NCBI RefSeq assembly: GCF_012275535.1
Contig: NZ_JAAVTK010000001.1
Coordinates: 124,001-188,000 of the forward strand
DNA: 64,000 nucleotides
Direction of reading: 5' to 3'
DNA from: Hymenobacter artigasi
GTDB lineage: Bacteria; Bacteroidota; Bacteroidia; Cytophagales; Hymenobacteraceae
The notes below the pieces were generated by a model, which did no database searches, had not been told where the DNA came from, and worked only from the letters and a program-made list of their open reading frames with translations. The translations under genes and the position numbers were made by a program. This document shows positions 52,161 to 60,064 of the stretch, piece after piece (position 1 is the first letter of the stretch; each line of letters opens with the position of its first letter).

Positions 52161-52943
52161 TTAGGCAGCCAGCGCGGGCGTGGTTTCGGTAGTACGCAAA
52201 AACCGGCGCAGGTAGGCGTTGAAGCCGGCGGAGCGCTCCATCATGGGGGCGTGGCCGCAATGGTCGAGGAAGCGCAGCTCGGCGCGCGGCAGCAGGCGCT
52301 CGAACTCGTGGGCCACGGGCGGCGGGGTAATGGTATCGTTCAGGCCCCACACCAGCAGCGTGGGCACGGTGATGCGGGCCAGCTCCTTGCTCAGGTTGTG
52401 GCGCTGGGCCGAGCGCGCAATAGCAATGATGCGCAGGCACTTGGCATTGGAGTTGGTGACGTTGAACACCTCATCGACCAGCTCCTGGGTGGCTACGTTG
52501 GGGTCGTAGAAGGTGTAGCCCACCCGCTCCTGCACGTAGGCGTAGTTGCCGCGCTTGGGGAACGAGCCGCCCATGCTGTCCTCGAACAGGCCGCTACTGC
52601 CGGTGAGCACCAAGCGGTTGACACGGGCCGGGTTTTTCAGGGTGTAGACCAGGGCAATGTGGCCGCCGAGGGAGTTGCCGAGCACGGTGAAACTGGCCGG
52701 CAAATCCATTGCTTTCACGAAGCCCTCGACGTAGGCAACCAGGCCCGGCACGCCAGCCTGGGAGAGAGGCATGTCGTAGATGGGCAGCAGGGGGATGATG
52801 ACGCGGTGGGTGGGCACGAACTCCCGCACCACGTCGTGCCAGTTGCTGAGGGCACCGAACAGGCCGTGCAGCAGCAGCAGCACCGGGCCCTGGCCTTCGT
52901 CCACAAATTCGTACCCATGCTGGTGCTGGCGGCGCAATTCCAT
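52161..52943 (-). CDS. Alpha/beta hydrolase
   Basis: 260 residues from the ATG at 52943 (a TTG at 52958 is the longer alternative). LLLLHGLFGALSNW gives the oxyanion segment, GNSLGGH carries the nucleophilic Ser, WGLNDTITPP the acidic residue and DHCGHAPMM the His. It belongs to the broad haloperoxidase/MhpC-like group, so esterase or C-C hydrolase activity is possible; the substrate is unknown. It starts 12 bp after the glutamine amidotransferase stop, so they are probably co-expressed. Confidence 0.88.
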   Translation of the reverse strand: MELRRQHQHGYEFVDEGQGPVLLLLHGLFGALSNWHDVVREFVPTHRVIIPLLPIYDMPLSQAGVPGLVAYVEGFVKAMDLPASFTVLGNSLGGHIALVYTLKNPARVNRLVLTGSSGLFEDSMGGSFPKRGNYAYVQERVGYTFYDPNVATQELVDEVFNVTNSNAKCLRIIAIARSAQRHNLSKELARITVPTLLVWGLNDTITPPPVAHEFERLLPRAELRFLDHCGHAPMMERSAGFNAYLRRFLRTTETTPALAA

Positions 52944-52954
52944 CTCGTTTTTCG

Positions 52955-53551
52955 TCAATTACCGGCGGTTTTGGCAATGATACAACAGCGGAGCCAATTG
53001 CCCAAAATTGCCAGCCCGTGCGGGGTCAGCAGGGCTTCGGGATGAAACTGGACGCCGTAGAGGGGCAACGTGCGGTGGCGCAAGGCCATCAGCTCGGGGG
53101 CGGGGCCGGTGGTGTGGGCCAGGGGCTGGAGCACGGCCGGCAGCGGCTCGCTGAGAATGAGCGAGTGGTAGCGCGTGATGGGCTGCACGGCCGGTAGGCC
53201 GGCGAAGAGCGGCGCGGCGGTATCGCAGCGCATGTCGGTGACTTTGCCGTGCATGGGCCGGGCGGCCCGCACCACCTCGCCCCCAAAAAACTCGCCCAAC
53301 GCCTGGTGACCCAGGCACACGCCCAGCATGGGGATGTGCTGATGAAACGTGCGGATAACGGCGGGCATCACCCCGGCTTCGGCCGGCGTGCCGGGGCCGG
53401 GCGACAGCACGAGGCCATCGAACGCGGGCACGTTTAGCTCGGCCAGCGGCACATCGTTGCGCCGCACCACCACCTCGGCTCCCAGCTGGCGCAGATAATC
53501 CGCCAGCGTAAAGGTGAAGGAGTCGAAGTTATCGAGGAGCAGGAGGCGCAT
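52955..53551 (-). CDS. Class I glutamine amidotransferase (TrpG/PabA type)
   Basis: Hydrolyses glutamine to deliver ammonia to a chorismate enzyme for anthranilate or aminodeoxychorismate. The 198 residues have the triad Cys79 (GVCLGHQ), His170 and Glu172 (QFHPEA), and the N-terminal LLLLDNFDSFTFTLADYLRQLG. The usual partner trpE or pabB is not adjacent, so whether it serves tryptophan or folate synthesis is undecided. An inverted repeat begins 4 bp upstream of its ATG. Confidence 0.93.
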   Translation of the reverse strand: MRLLLLDNFDSFTFTLADYLRQLGAEVVVRRNDVPLAELNVPAFDGLVLSPGPGTPAEAGVMPAVIRTFHQHIPMLGVCLGHQALGEFFGGEVVRAARPMHGKVTDMRCDTAAPLFAGLPAVQPITRYHSLILSEPLPAVLQPLAHTTGPAPELMALRHRTLPLYGVQFHPEALLTPHGLAILGNWLRCCIIAKTAGN

Positions 53552-53554
53552 TTG

Positions 53555-53647
53555 AAGGGTCGGGTTTTGAGGGCTGAGGGTTGAGGGTTGAGTTAAAAGA
53601 GGAATATTTGAGAAAACTCAACCTTCAACCCTCAAAATTTAACCCTT
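53555..53647. repeat. Inverted repeat, AACCCTCAAC family, copy 2
   Basis: Left arm 53555-53596 and right arm about 53615-53647 pair (core TTTTGAGGGYTGAGGGTTGA). The right arm includes the cvpA stop codon and its last two codons, and the left arm ends 4 bp from the next start, so it fills the spacer. Same family as 30731-30802. Confidence 0.85.
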
Positions 53648-54169
53648 CACAAAAGCTGACCGCATTCGGCCTAGTAAATCTTGGGCGAAGGGCAGCACGT
53701 AGCCCGTGACTTGCAGCGCCAGCGGCGTGGCTTGCTTCACGATGGGCAGGATTTGCGAGCCGGCCACGAGGTTGGGCGAAAGGAGCATCAGGCCCGAAAG
53801 GCGGGTGCCATAGAGCAGCAGGCTCAGCCCCAGCAGCCACTTGATGACACCGGCGGCCCCGCCCAGCAAATTATCCAGCACGCCCAGCGGGGTGAGGTGT
53901 ACGGCCGTTTTGAGCAGGCCGCCCAGCAGGTGCACGCCCCACATAATGGCCACGAACACCAGCGCGAAGGACAGCAACGGCAGCATCCCGAAGGCATCGC
54001 CCACGTACTGCCGCACCAGCGGCACAGCGGCCGAAAGCAGCAGCAGCCCGCCCACCACGCCCAGCACGAAGGCCAGCAGCGACACCACTTCCAGCACCAG
54101 TCCGCGCCGGTAGCCCTTCACGGCCCCAATGCCGAGCGGGAGGAGTAGGAGGATGTCGAGGGCAGTCAT
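53639..54169 (-). CDS. CvpA-family membrane protein
   Basis: 176 residues with four membrane helices and the CvpA features LDILLLLPLGIGAVKGYRRGLVLEVVSLLAFVLG and LGGLLKTAVHLTPLGVLDNLLGGAAGVIKW. In enterics CvpA is linked to colicin V export and envelope stress; its exact role is unclear. The last residues (KG and stop) are encoded by the repeat arm, suggesting that insertion or decay of the repeat altered the C-terminus. Confidence 0.9.
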   Translation of the reverse strand: MTALDILLLLPLGIGAVKGYRRGLVLEVVSLLAFVLGVVGGLLLLSAAVPLVRQYVGDAFGMLPLLSFALVFVAIMWGVHLLGGLLKTAVHLTPLGVLDNLLGGAAGVIKWLLGLSLLLYGTRLSGLMLLSPNLVAGSQILPIVKQATPLALQVTGYVLPFAQDLLGRMRSAFVKG

Positions 54170-54175
54170 GGGGGT

Positions 54176-54290
54176 TTCAAATTATAATTTTTGAATTATA
54201 AATTATAAATGGGCATACGGCTGATGAATAGTCAATCATAGCTGTGCAGACTGCCCATTTATAATTTATAATTCAAAAATTATAATTCAA
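54176..54290. repeat. Inverted repeat, AATTATAATT family
   Basis: Arms 54176-54215 and 54251-54290 are 40-bp reverse complements with very few mismatches (TTCAAATTATAATTTTTGAA ...). It spans all but 6 bp of the gap between the cvpA start and the yqeY stop codon. Confidence 0.92.
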
Positions 54291-54752
54291 CTACAGATTC
54301 GTGTTGTTCAGCAGGTGGCTGAGTACGTCGGAGATGCGCTTACCGTCGGCCTGGCCGGAGAGCTCGCGGGCGGCTACGCCCATCACCTTGCCCAGGTCGG
54401 AGGGACCGGTAGCGCCCACGCGCTGAATGATGTGCACAAGCCGCTCGACCAAGGCAGCCTCGGAGAGCTGGGCGGGCAGGAACTCTTCGATTATGGCCAG
54501 CTCGGCGAGCTCGGTTTCTTCGAGGTCGGAGCGGAACTGCTCCTTGTAGATGGCGGCGGCGTCGCGGCGCTGCTTGGCCGATTTGTTGAGAAGCTTGAGC
54601 TCGGCTTCGGGCGTGAGGCCATCGGCGCTGGCACCGTCGGCGGTTTCGGCCAGCATGATTTGCGATTTGATGCTGCGCAGGGCGGTGAGGCGTACCTTGT
54701 CTTTGGCGAGCATGGCCTGCTTGATGGCGGCGTCGATGGTGGTTTTGAGCAT
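54291..54752 (-). CDS. GatB/YqeY domain protein
   Basis: 153 residues, an all-helical YqeY protein: LKTTIDAAIKQAMLAKDKVRLTALRSIKSQI at the N-terminus, EEFLPAQLSEAAL in the middle, and DLGKVMGVAARELSGQADGKRISDVL at the C-terminus. The domain resembles the tail of the GatB amidotransferase that binds tRNA, but stand-alone YqeY has no fixed function. It is upstream of cvpA on the minus strand, separated by a full-spacer palindrome. Confidence 0.93.
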   Translation of the reverse strand: MLKTTIDAAIKQAMLAKDKVRLTALRSIKSQIMLAETADGASADGLTPEAELKLLNKSAKQRRDAAAIYKEQFRSDLEETELAELAIIEEFLPAQLSEAALVERLVHIIQRVGATGPSDLGKVMGVAARELSGQADGKRISDVLSHLLNNTNL

Positions 54753-54790
54753 GGAGAGAATGGATGGGCGCGTTGGCGCGGGTAAAAGTT

Positions 54791-55819
54791 TCAGTGACGA
54801 GGGGCAACGAGGGCGTCCAGCAGGGCCGTGGGCTTGTCGAGGTACAGGGCCAGCCGGCGGGCCGGGCGGCGGATGCCATACGGCCCGGTTACGGATATCG
54901 GGGCCGCAAAGGTCAGCATTACATTCGGAGCCGTCAGCAGGGGGCGCGCCAGGTTCAGGGTTTCGGCGTCGGCCGTGAAGTCTCCCCGCAGCAGCTCGGC
55001 GGTGGGCCAGCCGCCGCGCGGCACCGCAACCTGCCAGAAAAACCCAACCCGCACCAGCAGCTCATCGGTGGTGAGCAAGGTGGGTTGCAACCGGACGGCG
55101 TGGCCGTGGGCAATGAACAGCAGCAGCGCATAGGCATCGGCCACGAGCAGCCAGCCGGCGGCCACCGGGCTCCACATCCGCACCAGCAGGTGCAAAGCGG
55201 CACTTTCAATTAAAAGGCCGAAACACACGATTCCCAGCAATGCTCCCAGGGCCGACTCGCGGTGGCTGGCGAAGGCGGCCACGCCCGGCCGCGTGGCTGG
55301 TAGGGGTTCCCACCAGCCCAACAGGGCGTAGCGCAGCATATCGAGCTCGGCTACCAGAACCCCACCGGCCATGCCCAGCTCCTGCGCGGCGGCCAGCCGC
55401 AGGCGAAGGAGTGGTCGGGTTTCGTGCGCCCCGGCGGCCCGGTAGGCGCGCAGCAGCGCCCGCCCCCGGATGGCCAGGGCCAGCAGCGTCACGGCTTCGA
55501 GCCCAACGGGCAGCAGCCGCAGCAGCACCTGCGAGGGCCATCTTGGTACGGGCAGCAGCCAGCACGCCAGCGCCAGGCAGGCACTGACCACGGTACCCAG
55601 CACCAGGGGCGAAAGCCGGTAGCGGCGCAGCAGCAGCACGTAAAATAGTAGCGGCAGCCCCACCACCACATCGAACAGCACGGCCCACGAAAGGGCCGGA
55701 TGCTGCGAAAACGAGGGCAGACGCACAACGGTATGCTCGATGCCCACAACCAGAAAAGCCAGCGCGGCAAATGCCAGTGCCGGCCGTAGCCGAACAGGCA
55801 GGGAGGTAGTAGTGGTCAT
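54791..55819 (-). CDS. Multi-pass membrane protein of unknown function
   Basis: I do not recognise it. From the ATG at 55819 it has 342 residues: about eight membrane helices (for example LAFAALAFLVVGIEHTVV, AVLFDVVVGLPLLFYVLLL, LVLGTVVSACLALACWLLPV) followed by a soluble C-terminal stretch (about 245-342) with LLTTDELLVRVGFFWQVAVPRGGW and SVTGPYGIRRPARRLALYLD, which resembles a PH-like or membrane-associated beta domain. A longer frame to 55891 has a Gly/Pro-rich, unlikely start. Confidence 0.75.
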   Translation of the reverse strand: MTTTTSLPVRLRPALAFAALAFLVVGIEHTVVRLPSFSQHPALSWAVLFDVVVGLPLLFYVLLLRRYRLSPLVLGTVVSACLALACWLLPVPRWPSQVLLRLLPVGLEAVTLLALAIRGRALLRAYRAAGAHETRPLLRLRLAAAQELGMAGGVLVAELDMLRYALLGWWEPLPATRPGVAAFASHRESALGALLGIVCFGLLIESAALHLLVRMWSPVAAGWLLVADAYALLLFIAHGHAVRLQPTLLTTDELLVRVGFFWQVAVPRGGWPTAELLRGDFTADAETLNLARPLLTAPNVMLTFAAPISVTGPYGIRRPARRLALYLDKPTALLDALVAPRH

Positions 55820-55961
55820 GGCAGGCCCCGGCCCCGGGCGGGGCCGTGTGTGATGTAATTTCGCCCCGAAGCTACGGCCGCCGACCGGCAAGATATTCGC
55901 TGCTCATTATGATTAGTCTGCGATTAAAGCAAAGTTGGAAGACCTTATCCCGCTTGCGCCG

Positions 55962-56064
55962 GTTGTCGTCCTGAGCCTGCGAAGGACTTTTCAGCCACTT
56001 AACTGTTTGCCGTGCTTCAGGCGGTGCAAACGTGAGAAAGTCCTTCAACACTCAGGATGACAAA
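55962..56064. repeat. Intergenic inverted repeat, CATGCTGAGC family, copy f (CGTCCTGAG variant)
   Basis: Arms about 55962-55991 (gttgTCGTCCTGAGCctgcg) and 56036-56064 (...caACACTCAGGATGACaaa) pair with a few mismatches. The tip differs from the other copies (TCCTGAG for TGCTGAG). The ATG at 56057 inside it is an upstream, less likely start for pdxJ. Confidence 0.8.
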
Positions 56065-56092
56065 CTTCTCACCCTCCTACCCTAATCCAAAG

Positions 56093-56809
56093 ATGACCAA
56101 GCTCAGCGTCAATATCAACAAACTGGCTACCCTGCGCAATGCCCGGGGCCACAACCGCCCCGACATCCTGCTGGCGGCGCGCGACATCGAGCGCTTCGGG
56201 GCTGAGGGCATTACGGTGCACCCGCGGCCCGACGAGCGCCACATCCGCTACCAGGACGTACGCGACCTCAAGCACATCGTCACCACCGAGCTGAACGTGG
56301 AGGGCAACCCCACGCCCGATTTCCTGGCCCTGTGCCGCGAGGTGCGCCCCGAGCAGGTGACATTGGTGCCCGATGCGCCCGACGCCATTACCTCCAACGC
56401 GGGCTGGGACGTGGTGGCGCACCAGCAGTTTCTGCGCGAAGTGGTGGCCGAGCTGAAGTCGTTTGGAGCCCGCGTGAGCATTTTTCTCGACCCCGATGTG
56501 CGTCTGGTGGAAGCGGCCGCCAGCACCGGTACCGACCGCATTGAGCTCTACACCGAGGCCTATGCCGTGCATTACCTCGCCGACCGCGAAGCCGCCGTGG
56601 CTCCCTACCGCGCTACGGCGGCCCGCGCCGGCCAGCTGGGCCTGGGCGTGAACGCCGGCCACGACCTCGACCTCGACAACCTGGCCTGGCTGCACCAGCA
56701 GCTGCCCGAGCTGGCCGAGGTGAGCATCGGCCACGCCCTGGTGTGCGACGCGTTGTACCTGGGCCTCGAAAACACGGTGCAGCTTTACCTGCGGCAGTTG
56801 AAGTCGTAG
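56093..56809 (+). CDS. pdxJ: Pyridoxine 5'-phosphate synthase
   Basis: Condenses 3-amino-2-oxopropyl phosphate and deoxyxylulose 5-phosphate to make vitamin B6. From the ATG at 56093 ([19 protein letters not shown]) it has 238 residues with the TIM-barrel landmarks: [54 protein letters not shown] and [17 protein letters not shown]. An in-frame ATG at 56057 lies inside the repeat and adds a non-conserved tail. Confidence 0.97.
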   Translation: MTKLSVNINKLATLRNARGHNRPDILLAARDIERFGAEGITVHPRPDERHIRYQDVRDLKHIVTTELNVEGNPTPDFLALCREVRPEQVTLVPDAPDAITSNAGWDVVAHQQFLREVVAELKSFGARVSIFLDPDVRLVEAAASTGTDRIELYTEAYAVHYLADREAAVAPYRATAARAGQLGLGVNAGHDLDLDNLAWLHQQLPELAEVSIGHALVCDALYLGLENTVQLYLRQLKS

Positions 56810-56829
56810 TCAGATGCTTTTTTTAGAGA

Positions 56830-56863
56830 GCGTCATGCTTCGACTTCGCTCAGCATGCCGTTC
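56830..56863. repeat. Truncated CATGCTGAGC-family element, copy g
   Basis: GCGTCATGCTTCGACTTCGC followed by TCAGCATGCCG: the left tip is fused to a right arm with almost no interior. It looks like an internally deleted member of the same family, between pdxJ and mnmH. Confidence 0.7.
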
Positions 56864-56892
56864 ATTTTTTTAATTTACAATTATTGCCCCGC

Positions 56893-57915
56893 ATGCCCCG
56901 TCACTCCCTCGCCGAATTCGAAGCAGTCCCCTACCCCGTGCTCGATGTGCGGGCTCCCATCGAGTTTGCGCAGGGCCACGTGCCGGGCGCGCTCAACCTG
57001 CCTTTGTTTACGGATGAGGAGCGGGCCAGCATTGGCACTACCTATAAGCAGGTGAGCCAGGAGCGGGCCGTGCACCTGGGCCTGGAGTTTTTCGGGCCGA
57101 AGATGTCGGCCATGGTGAAGCAGGCCAAAAAGCTGGTGCCCGGCAAGGAAGTGCGCCTGCACTGCTGGCGCGGCGGCATGCGCAGCGGGGCCGTGATGTG
57201 GCTGTTGGAGTTGGCTGGCTTCAAAGTGCACCTGCTCGACCATGGGTACAAGGACTACCGCCGCGATGTGCTGGCCTCGTTTGCGCAGCCCCGGCAGTGG
57301 CGCGTGCTGGGCGGCCTCACCGGCAGCGGCAAAACCGATGTGCTGCACCAGCTAACCCTCATGCCTGGCCAGCTGGTGCTCGACCTGGAGGGCCTGGCCA
57401 GTCACAAGGGTTCGGCCTTTGGGGCCATTGGGCAGCCGGTGCAGCCCACCCAGGAGCAGTTCGAGAACAACCTGGCGGCAGCAATGGCCGTGCTGCCCAC
57501 CGATGCCCCGATTTGGGTAGAGGACGAGAGCCGGCAGATTGGCCGACTCACCATTCCGCCCGGGCTGTTTGCCCAGCTCCAGGCCTCCCCGCGCTTCGTG
57601 CTGGAAGTACCCCGCCCCGCCCGCGTGGCCAAGCTGGCCGCCGAGTACGGAGCCGAAGACCCAACCCTGCTGGCCGAATCCATCGGGCGCCTGCAAAAGC
57701 GCCTGGGCGGCCTGGCCACCCAGCAAGCGCTGGCCGCCGTGGCCGCCGGCGACTTCCCGCTGATGGTGGAGCTGGTGCTCGATTACTATGACAAGACTTA
57801 CACCTACGGCCTGGCCCCCCGCCCCGAGGAACCGCCCCGCACCCTGGTGCCGGTGGCCGACTGCGATGCCGCCGCAAATGCGGCGCAGCTGTTGCAGGCT
57901 ATTGCGACCATCTAA
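56893..57915 (+). CDS. mnmH: tRNA 2-selenouridine synthase (MnmH/SelU)
   Basis: Converts 2-thiouridine at the wobble position of tRNA through a geranylated intermediate to 2-selenouridine. The 340 residues have an N-terminal rhodanese domain with Cys91 in HCWRGGMRSGA and a C-terminal P-loop domain with Walker A GLTGSGKT at 141-148, then DLEGLASHKGSAFGAIG and WVEDESRQIGR. The rhodanese Cys and the fused P-loop define the family. The start at 56893 is the first ATG after an in-frame TTG. No selD is visible, so selenium supply depends on a gene elsewhere, or the enzyme acts mainly on geranylated tRNA. Confidence 0.95.
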   Translation: MPRHSLAEFEAVPYPVLDVRAPIEFAQGHVPGALNLPLFTDEERASIGTTYKQVSQERAVHLGLEFFGPKMSAMVKQAKKLVPGKEVRLHCWRGGMRSGAVMWLLELAGFKVHLLDHGYKDYRRDVLASFAQPRQWRVLGGLTGSGKTDVLHQLTLMPGQLVLDLEGLASHKGSAFGAIGQPVQPTQEQFENNLAAAMAVLPTDAPIWVEDESRQIGRLTIPPGLFAQLQASPRFVLEVPRPARVAKLAAEYGAEDPTLLAESIGRLQKRLGGLATQQALAAVAAGDFPLMVELVLDYYDKTYTYGLAPRPEEPPRTLVPVADCDAAANAAQLLQAIATI

Positions 57916-58092
57916 ACGGCTTGAACATCATGACAAAAGTGCCGCCAGTCGATAATTCGGCTGGGTATCGGTGGTATGTTGTAATTTGTCGGCTGAAATA
58001 GCAATTCAGCTTTTCACTTATCCCCCTCCTTTTCCTTTCTCTGTCTTCGCTCACTTAAGTATTTTCTATTCCCCACTTTTCCTCTTTTTTCC
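57916..58092 (+). other. Intergenic stretch before the second T9SS gene
   Basis: 177 bp with a pyrimidine-rich run (58019-58090). A TAATTTG near 57982-57988 is one base short of the -7 consensus. No hairpin or gene is evident. Confidence 0.35.
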
Positions 58093-59991
58093 ATGTTAAC
58101 AAACCTACAAACCCGGCTGAAAAAAGCCAGTCGTTTGCTGCCGGTAGCTTTGCTGCCATTCGCGGCGCACGCACAGTTCAATTATGGTGCTGCAAATGCC
58201 GTAACCGTTGCCGGTACGTATACCGATTTAGGTACGGGTGGAACGGCTATTGCTACCACCAACCCTGACGATGCCAACTCTGCGGCACAGCCTATTGGCT
58301 TCACATTCAATTACAACGGCACGGCGTTTACACAGTTTATCTTAAACACCAACGGCCTCATCAAGCTTGGCTCGGTTGCGCCTTCGACCGCAGCCCTGTA
58401 CTATGAGAATTTCGCCGGTGGCGTTGGTATCGACCCGCTTTCGTCGGCCGCAGCAGCCGAAACAAACCTGATTATGCCCTTCAACTTCGACCTGGAGGAA
58501 GGCATTAGCGGTACGGCTGATTTCCGGGTGCAAACCACCGGCACAGCGCCTAACCGCGTCTGCACAATTCAGTGGAAAAACGTTAAAGACAAGTCAGAGC
58601 CCGGCGCTGGTGCTCCTGCCCAGTACAGCAACTTCAGCTTCCAGGCGAAGCTGTACGAAAGCGGTAACATTGAATTTGTTTACAATACTGCACTTGCCTC
58701 GGCGAATGCCACGGCCACTCGTTTTCCAAACGTGGGCCTGAAAGGAAGCAGTACCGCAACCAACCAGGTAGCGCTGGCGCTCAAAGGAGTACCCAGCGAC
58801 CCTTGGAGCGCGACTACTTTCATTAGCCAGAACTACGGCACTTCGGCTCACAACATAAACAAGGCAGGTTTGCCGGATGCTGGCCGTACCTACCGCTTTG
58901 TACCCACCGTGCAGCTGAGCAACGATGCCGCTGTTACGGCTATCTATACCTTGGGTACAGTATCGAGCGCCTACGGTTCGCCAGTAACGGCCCAGGCCCT
59001 GGTAACTAATACTGGCTCTGCTGCTCAAACCAACCTTGCCGTGACCCTCGCGGTAAGTGGTGCCACTACCTACACGAACACGCAAACGGTAGCAACCCTG
59101 GCCCCAGGTGCTTCCACTATGGTTACCTTCACCTACCCCGTGGCGGGCACCACCGGCACCAATACCCTGACCGTGACCATTCCTGCGGATGGCTTAGCTA
59201 GCAACAACACCCAAACCTTCACCCAAACCATTTCGACTGGCACCCTGAGCTACGTTTCGGGCACTACCATTAACGGTGGCGCTGGTGTGGGTGCGGCTGG
59301 CAGCGTCCTGGCCGTTGGGTACCGCACTGTGGGTGCCGCCGCCGTAACGTCGGTAAGCCCTTCTTTTGCCGGCACGACCACGGCTACAGCTACTTATCAA
59401 GTATTGGTATACAGCGCCGCCGCCAATGGTCAGCCCGGCACCGTGCTCTATACCTCGCCTGCGCGCCCCCGGCCCGCCGGTGCTGCTAACGTGGTTACCA
59501 CAGAAACGGTAGCTATTCCGAATATCGCCGTAAATGGCGGCTTTTTTGTCGGCCTCAAAACCGTTGCCGCCGACAACCTGAGTGTCGCTTACCAGACCGA
59601 AGTACCACTGCGCAGCGGCACGTTCTTCTATACCACCACCAATGGCACCACCTGGATAGACATCAACACTTCCACGCTCAATTCGCGCTTGGCTGTCAAT
59701 GTTGGCCTGTCCACTTTCACGGCCGTTCGCAACGAGGCCCTGGCTGCTACGGTGAATCTGTACCCCAACCCCGCGCACCAGAGCTTCCAGCTCACGGTGC
59801 CTACTGGCCTGCGGGCTGCTTCGGCCACGCTGAGCAACACCTTGGGCCAGGTGGTGCAGTCGCGCCAGCTGAACCTGCCCGCCGCCGGCGGCACCGCCGA
59901 CTTCAACGTGAGCAGCCTTGCTCCCGGCGTGTACACGCTGACGTTGAAATCGGGGGCTGACCTCGTGGTGAAGCGCGTGGTGGTGGAATAA
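58093..59991 (+). CDS. Secreted T9SS-exported protein with CARDB-like domain
   Basis: 632 residues: signal peptide ending FAAHAQ (about residue 28), a first beta-rich domain (about 30-275) with IGFTFNYNGTAFTQFILNTNG typical of Hymenobacter exoproteins, a CARDB-like domain (about 277-380: NDAAVTAIYTLGTVSSAYGSPVTAQALVTNTGS), a third beta domain with YRTVGAAAVTSVSPSFAGTT, and a type A T9SS sorting domain (NLYPNPAHQSFQLTV ... LAPGVYTLTLKSGADLVVKRVVVE). It should reach the surface through T9SS. No enzyme motif was seen; an adhesive or structural role is inferred. Confidence 0.88.
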   Translation: MLTNLQTRLKKASRLLPVALLPFAAHAQFNYGAANAVTVAGTYTDLGTGGTAIATTNPDDANSAAQPIGFTFNYNGTAFTQFILNTNGLIKLGSVAPSTAALYYENFAGGVGIDPLSSAAAAETNLIMPFNFDLEEGISGTADFRVQTTGTAPNRVCTIQWKNVKDKSEPGAGAPAQYSNFSFQAKLYESGNIEFVYNTALASANATATRFPNVGLKGSSTATNQVALALKGVPSDPWSATTFISQNYGTSAHNINKAGLPDAGRTYRFVPTVQLSNDAAVTAIYTLGTVSSAYGSPVTAQALVTNTGSAAQTNLAVTLAVSGATTYTNTQTVATLAPGASTMVTFTYPVAGTTGTNTLTVTIPADGLASNNTQTFTQTISTGTLSYVSGTTINGGAGVGAAGSVLAVGYRTVGAAAVTSVSPSFAGTTTATATYQVLVYSAAANGQPGTVLYTSPARPRPAGAANVVTTETVAIPNIAVNGGFFVGLKTVAADNLSVAYQTEVPLRSGTFFYTTTNGTTWIDINTSTLNSRLAVNVGLSTFTAVRNEALAATVNLYPNPAHQSFQLTVPTGLRAASATLSNTLGQVVQSRQLNLPAAGGTADFNVSSLAPGVYTLTLKSGADLVVKRVVVE

Positions 59992-60012
59992 TCATTCCCG
60001 CTTCGCACCCAT

Positions 60013-60048
60013 AAAAAAAGGGCTGACCGCATGGTCAGCCCTTTTTTT
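60013..60048. terminator. Bidirectional terminator
   Basis: Perfect 16-bp stem AAAAAAAGGGCTGACC / GGTCAGCCCTTTTTTT with loop GCAT between the convergent T9SS gene and the MoxR gene. Confidence 0.93.
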
Positions 60049-60064
60049 ATGCACGGCATCAGGC

